DNA of 8,326 nt, from assembly GCA_036524155.1 (NCBI GenBank), contig DATDCV010000275.1, positions 1 to 8,326 of the forward strand, in the 5' to 3' direction. Source of the stretch: DATDCV01 sp036524155. GTDB lineage: Bacteria > Verrucomicrobiota > Verrucomicrobiia > Limisphaerales > UBA8199. A program made the position numbers and the translations under genes. The notes beneath the pieces were generated by a model. The model was not told the DNA's origin and made no database searches. It saw nothing but the letters and a program-made list of their open reading frames with translations. Shown here in pieces: positions 6,259 through 8,326 of this stretch (position 1 is its first letter; every line of letters begins with the position of its first letter).

Positions 6259-6306
6259 GCAAACGCTGCAACAATCGGCAAAAAGAATGAACCTTTTGCC
6301 ACGCCG

Positions 6307-6339
6307 CCGTTATTAACGGACAGACTGGATTACGCAGTC
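6307..6339. promoter_or_regulatory. Two palindromes before the secreted helical protein gene
   Basis: CCGTTATTAACGG (6307-6319) is a perfect palindrome around one central T. GACTG (6323-6327) and CAGTC (6335-6339) form a second, hairpin-like pair with a seven-base loop, ending 11 bases before the next ATG. The first could be an operator and the second a leader hairpin; neither matches a motif I know. No good -35/-10 pair was found nearby. Confidence 0.35.
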
Positions 6340-6350
6340 GGAAAAGAACT

Positions 6351-7676
6351 ATGAAAACCATGAAATTCTTCTGTTTAACGTGGCTGGTTTTGACGGGCGG
6401 CCTGTCAGGCGCGCGCGGCGAGCAATTCCGGACGGACATTAATCCCGGCCTGCTTTATTACCAGGGTTTTCTGTTAACGCCCGACCTGGACGCCGGCGAA
6501 CGTGATTTCTTGTGGAACACCAACTCGTGGATGGGACAAAAGTTGCCGGAACAGGCCGGGCAGTTGTTGGGCCGGTATGATGCCCAGTTCGGCTTCGTCC
6601 GCCGCGCGGCAAAATCGACAGTGCCGTGTGACTGGGGCATTGACCTGTCCGCCGGACCGGCGACTCTGTTGCCGCAGCTCGCGCGTGACAAAGCCGTGGT
6701 CCAAACGGCCCGGCTGCGGGTCATGTGGGATCTGCAGCAAGGCAAAGCGGAGGAGGCGCGGGATGACTGGCTGGCCGCTTTCAGCCTGGCGAGGAATATC
6801 TCCAGCGACGGGACGGTGATCTCGATGTTGGTGCAACTTGCCACCGAAGCGATCGAGTACAACACGCTGGCCGAAAACTTCGGCAAGTTCCCCCCCGAAG
6901 TGCTAAAGCAGTTACTGGACGGCATCGATGCCGCCCCGGCCGGGGGCACAGTGGCAGGTGCTATCAGCAAGGAAAAAACCGTGTTCCTTGATTGGACGCT
7001 GGGGAAGATACAGGAGCTGAGAAAGCAGAATCCGGGCGATGATGCCAAAGTGATGGAGGGTATACGGCAGTTGGTCACGCACGGCGAGGAGTCGGAGAAC
7101 CTGACGGACCTGTGGTCGCAAATCAGCCGAGCGGCAGGCGGGACCAGTGAGGGAGTCATTGAGCTGCTGAAAGGACGGGAGGCCGCGTACGCTGAGCTTG
7201 CCCCGCTCCTGGCGCTCCCCTACGCCGAATCCAAACAACGAATCGGGCAGGTGACCTCAGAGCTGGAAAAATCGCCCAATCCATTTGCGAAGACGAGCAT
7301 CCCTTCTTTTTTGAGAGCGCGGGCCAGGGAATTCAGGATTCAGGTCTCTCGGGCGATGGTCCGCGCTGCGATCGAATACACGCTGCATGGTCAAGCGGGA
7401 CTGGAGAAGGTTACTGACCCCTGCGGGCAGGGCCCTTTTGGCTTCGAACGTTTTGTGTTCGAGGGAAAGGATCGCGGTTTCCTTCTCCGGTCGGCTTACG
7501 AAGACAACGGGAAGCCCGAAGTGCTCATCTTCGTCGAGAAAGAGGGCCCGCCGTTCCGCCTGAATGGTCCCCGGGCGGGAGAGGCCTATGTCGTCAAACC
7601 AATCGAGACAGGACAACCGGACAGCTCCGCGATGGACGCGTTCCGCCGCCGGTACGGTCTTACCCCGAGCAAGTGA
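6351..7676 (+). CDS. Secreted helix-rich protein of unknown function
   Basis: This 441-residue protein begins with a signal peptide (about 1-23, MKTMKFFCLTWLVLTGG then ARGEQ), so it is exported. The start ATG has GGAAAAG a few bases upstream; a second ATG nine bases later is less likely. The mature part is mostly alpha-helical and charged. VPCDWGIDLSAGPATLLPQL (91-110) and the LAAFSLARNISSDGTVISML segment (141-160) resemble a family of exported hypothetical proteins in Verrucomicrobia and Planctomycetes, recognised only by style. The C-terminal 80 or so residues (about 355-420) are beta-richer and may be a separate domain. No enzyme motif was found. Its stop is 19 bases before the sigma factor start, so the two are probably co-transcribed and it could belong to that factor's regulatory unit. 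It has no anti-sigma zinc motif and no membrane segment after the signal, so an anti-sigma role is not supported. Confidence 0.8.
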   Translation: MKTMKFFCLTWLVLTGGLSGARGEQFRTDINPGLLYYQGFLLTPDLDAGERDFLWNTNSWMGQKLPEQAGQLLGRYDAQFGFVRRAAKSTVPCDWGIDLSAGPATLLPQLARDKAVVQTARLRVMWDLQQGKAEEARDDWLAAFSLARNISSDGTVISMLVQLATEAIEYNTLAENFGKFPPEVLKQLLDGIDAAPAGGTVAGAISKEKTVFLDWTLGKIQELRKQNPGDDAKVMEGIRQLVTHGEESENLTDLWSQISRAAGGTSEGVIELLKGREAAYAELAPLLALPYAESKQRIGQVTSELEKSPNPFAKTSIPSFLRARAREFRIQVSRAMVRAAIEYTLHGQAGLEKVTDPCGQGPFGFERFVFEGKDRGFLLRSAYEDNGKPEVLIFVEKEGPPFRLNGPRAGEAYVVKPIETGQPDSSAMDAFRRRYGLTPSK

Positions 7677-7695
7677 AAACAACCCTATCTCGCGA

Positions 7696-8326
7696 ATGGA
7701 ACTTGCCGCCCGACCCGGTTTACTGCGCAGCATTCCCACTGGAGTTGCGGATGTGGAGGATTACAGTTCAAGTGTGCTCAGTCTGACCCACAGTTTCGTG
7801 GACCTGTTTCCGCTGGAGAGCAACGGTTTGCTCGCCCAGGCCCAGGCGGGAGACGCCGCGGCCTTTGGCGAGCTGTGCCGGCTTTATGAAACGCGGCTGT
7901 TGCGCCAGGCGCTAGCACTTTGCAGTGATCTCACGCTCGCCGAAGATTTGGCCCAGGAAACCTTCATTGAGGCGTGGAAATGTCTGCGCCGGTATAACGG
8001 GCGGTGCCAGTTCTTCACCTGGCTCTGCGCGATCCTCTTGAACCGCCACCACAACACGATGCGGAAGAAGAACCTGTTCTTCCGACTCGGCTGGTCCCGC
8101 GACGACGGAAAGGGAGCGCGCAACGAGGTCCGCGAACCTGCGGATGACAGCCTGTCACCGGATGAACTCGCGGCGCGCCGCGAACAGGCGTTGCTGCTCC
8201 AGAATTCCATCGCGGAACTCCCTACCAGGCATCAGCAGGTAGTTTATTTGCGGTTCTTTGCGGACTGCTCCTTGCAGGAAATCGGCGCGGCACTGGGCTG
8301 TTCAGTGGGGACGGTCAAATCCCGGC
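7696..8326 (+). CDS. ECF-type RNA polymerase sigma factor, partial
   Basis: The frame runs from ATG 7696 off the right edge, giving 210 residues. Residues about 44-120 are sigma-70 region 2, with LLAQAQAGDAAAFGELCRLY, the DLAQETFIEAW core (84-94) and FFTWLCAILLNRHHN. A charged linker follows, then region 4 (about 165-210) with AELPTRHQQVVYLRFF and the helix-turn-helix LQEIGAALGCSVGTVKSR. There is no region 1 or 3, so it is an extracytoplasmic-function sigma factor directing RNA polymerase to a specific regulon. The first 40 residues are not conserved. ATG 7696 lacks a good ribosome binding site, and GTG 7774, 13 bases after GGAGGA, is an alternative start. Only the last part of region 4 and any C-terminal extension are missing. 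Any anti-sigma factor gene would lie beyond the window. Confidence 0.93.
   Translation, partial: MELAARPGLLRSIPTGVADVEDYSSSVLSLTHSFVDLFPLESNGLLAQAQAGDAAAFGELCRLYETRLLRQALALCSDLTLAEDLAQETFIEAWKCLRRYNGRCQFFTWLCAILLNRHHNTMRKKNLFFRLGWSRDDGKGARNEVREPADDSLSPDELAARREQALLLQNSIAELPTRHQQVVYLRFFADCSLQEIGAALGCSVGTVKSR

Noticed and set aside
6458..7159. Minus-strand frame of 233 residues
   Set aside because: It is antisense to the secreted helical protein, Ser/Cys-rich and without a domain.

Overview
The window is GC-rich bacterial DNA that most resembles Verrucomicrobiota, probably a Pedosphaera/Limisphaera-like lineage. This placement is inferred from protein style: a secreted protein with an Ig-like domain and a C-terminal module ending in ARFYRAV, a fused ABC-2 permease, a LamG membrane protein, a helical secreted protein of the Verrucomicrobia/Planctomycetes type, and a PadR gene followed by a HAAS-type membrane protein. 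No rRNA, tRNA, CRISPR array, transposase or integrase was seen.

The left part (about 1-1960) is a minus-strand operon read from right to left: a short PadR-family regulator (1959-1624), a membrane protein with an N-terminal HAAS-like helical domain (1631-777), a PDZ-domain lipoprotein (877-149), and an open frame that starts inside the PDZ stop codon and leaves the window at base 1. A consensus-like promoter overlapped by two 15-bp pseudo-palindromes lies directly upstream of PadR (1968-2012). It suggests an autoregulated envelope module.

The right part is on the plus strand: a secreted Ig-like protein (2336-2974), a structured 362-bp gap, a 617-residue double ABC-2 permease (3337-5190), a membrane-anchored LamG protein (5267-6145), a secreted helix-rich protein of unknown function (6351-7676), and an ECF sigma factor cut by the right edge (7696-8326). 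The last two are 19 bases apart and may be co-transcribed. No ATPase partner for the permease is present.

The two larger plus-strand gaps share a diverged repeat of about 40 bp in opposite orientations. The membrane gene of the PadR operon runs about 100 bases into the PDZ gene. Another frame would stop at a natural place, so a frameshift there is suspected.

The best candidates for something undescribed are the PadR/HAAS/PDZ-lipoprotein operon with its operator, and the permease/LamG/secreted-protein/sigma-factor row. Both readings are inferences from sequence and gene order.
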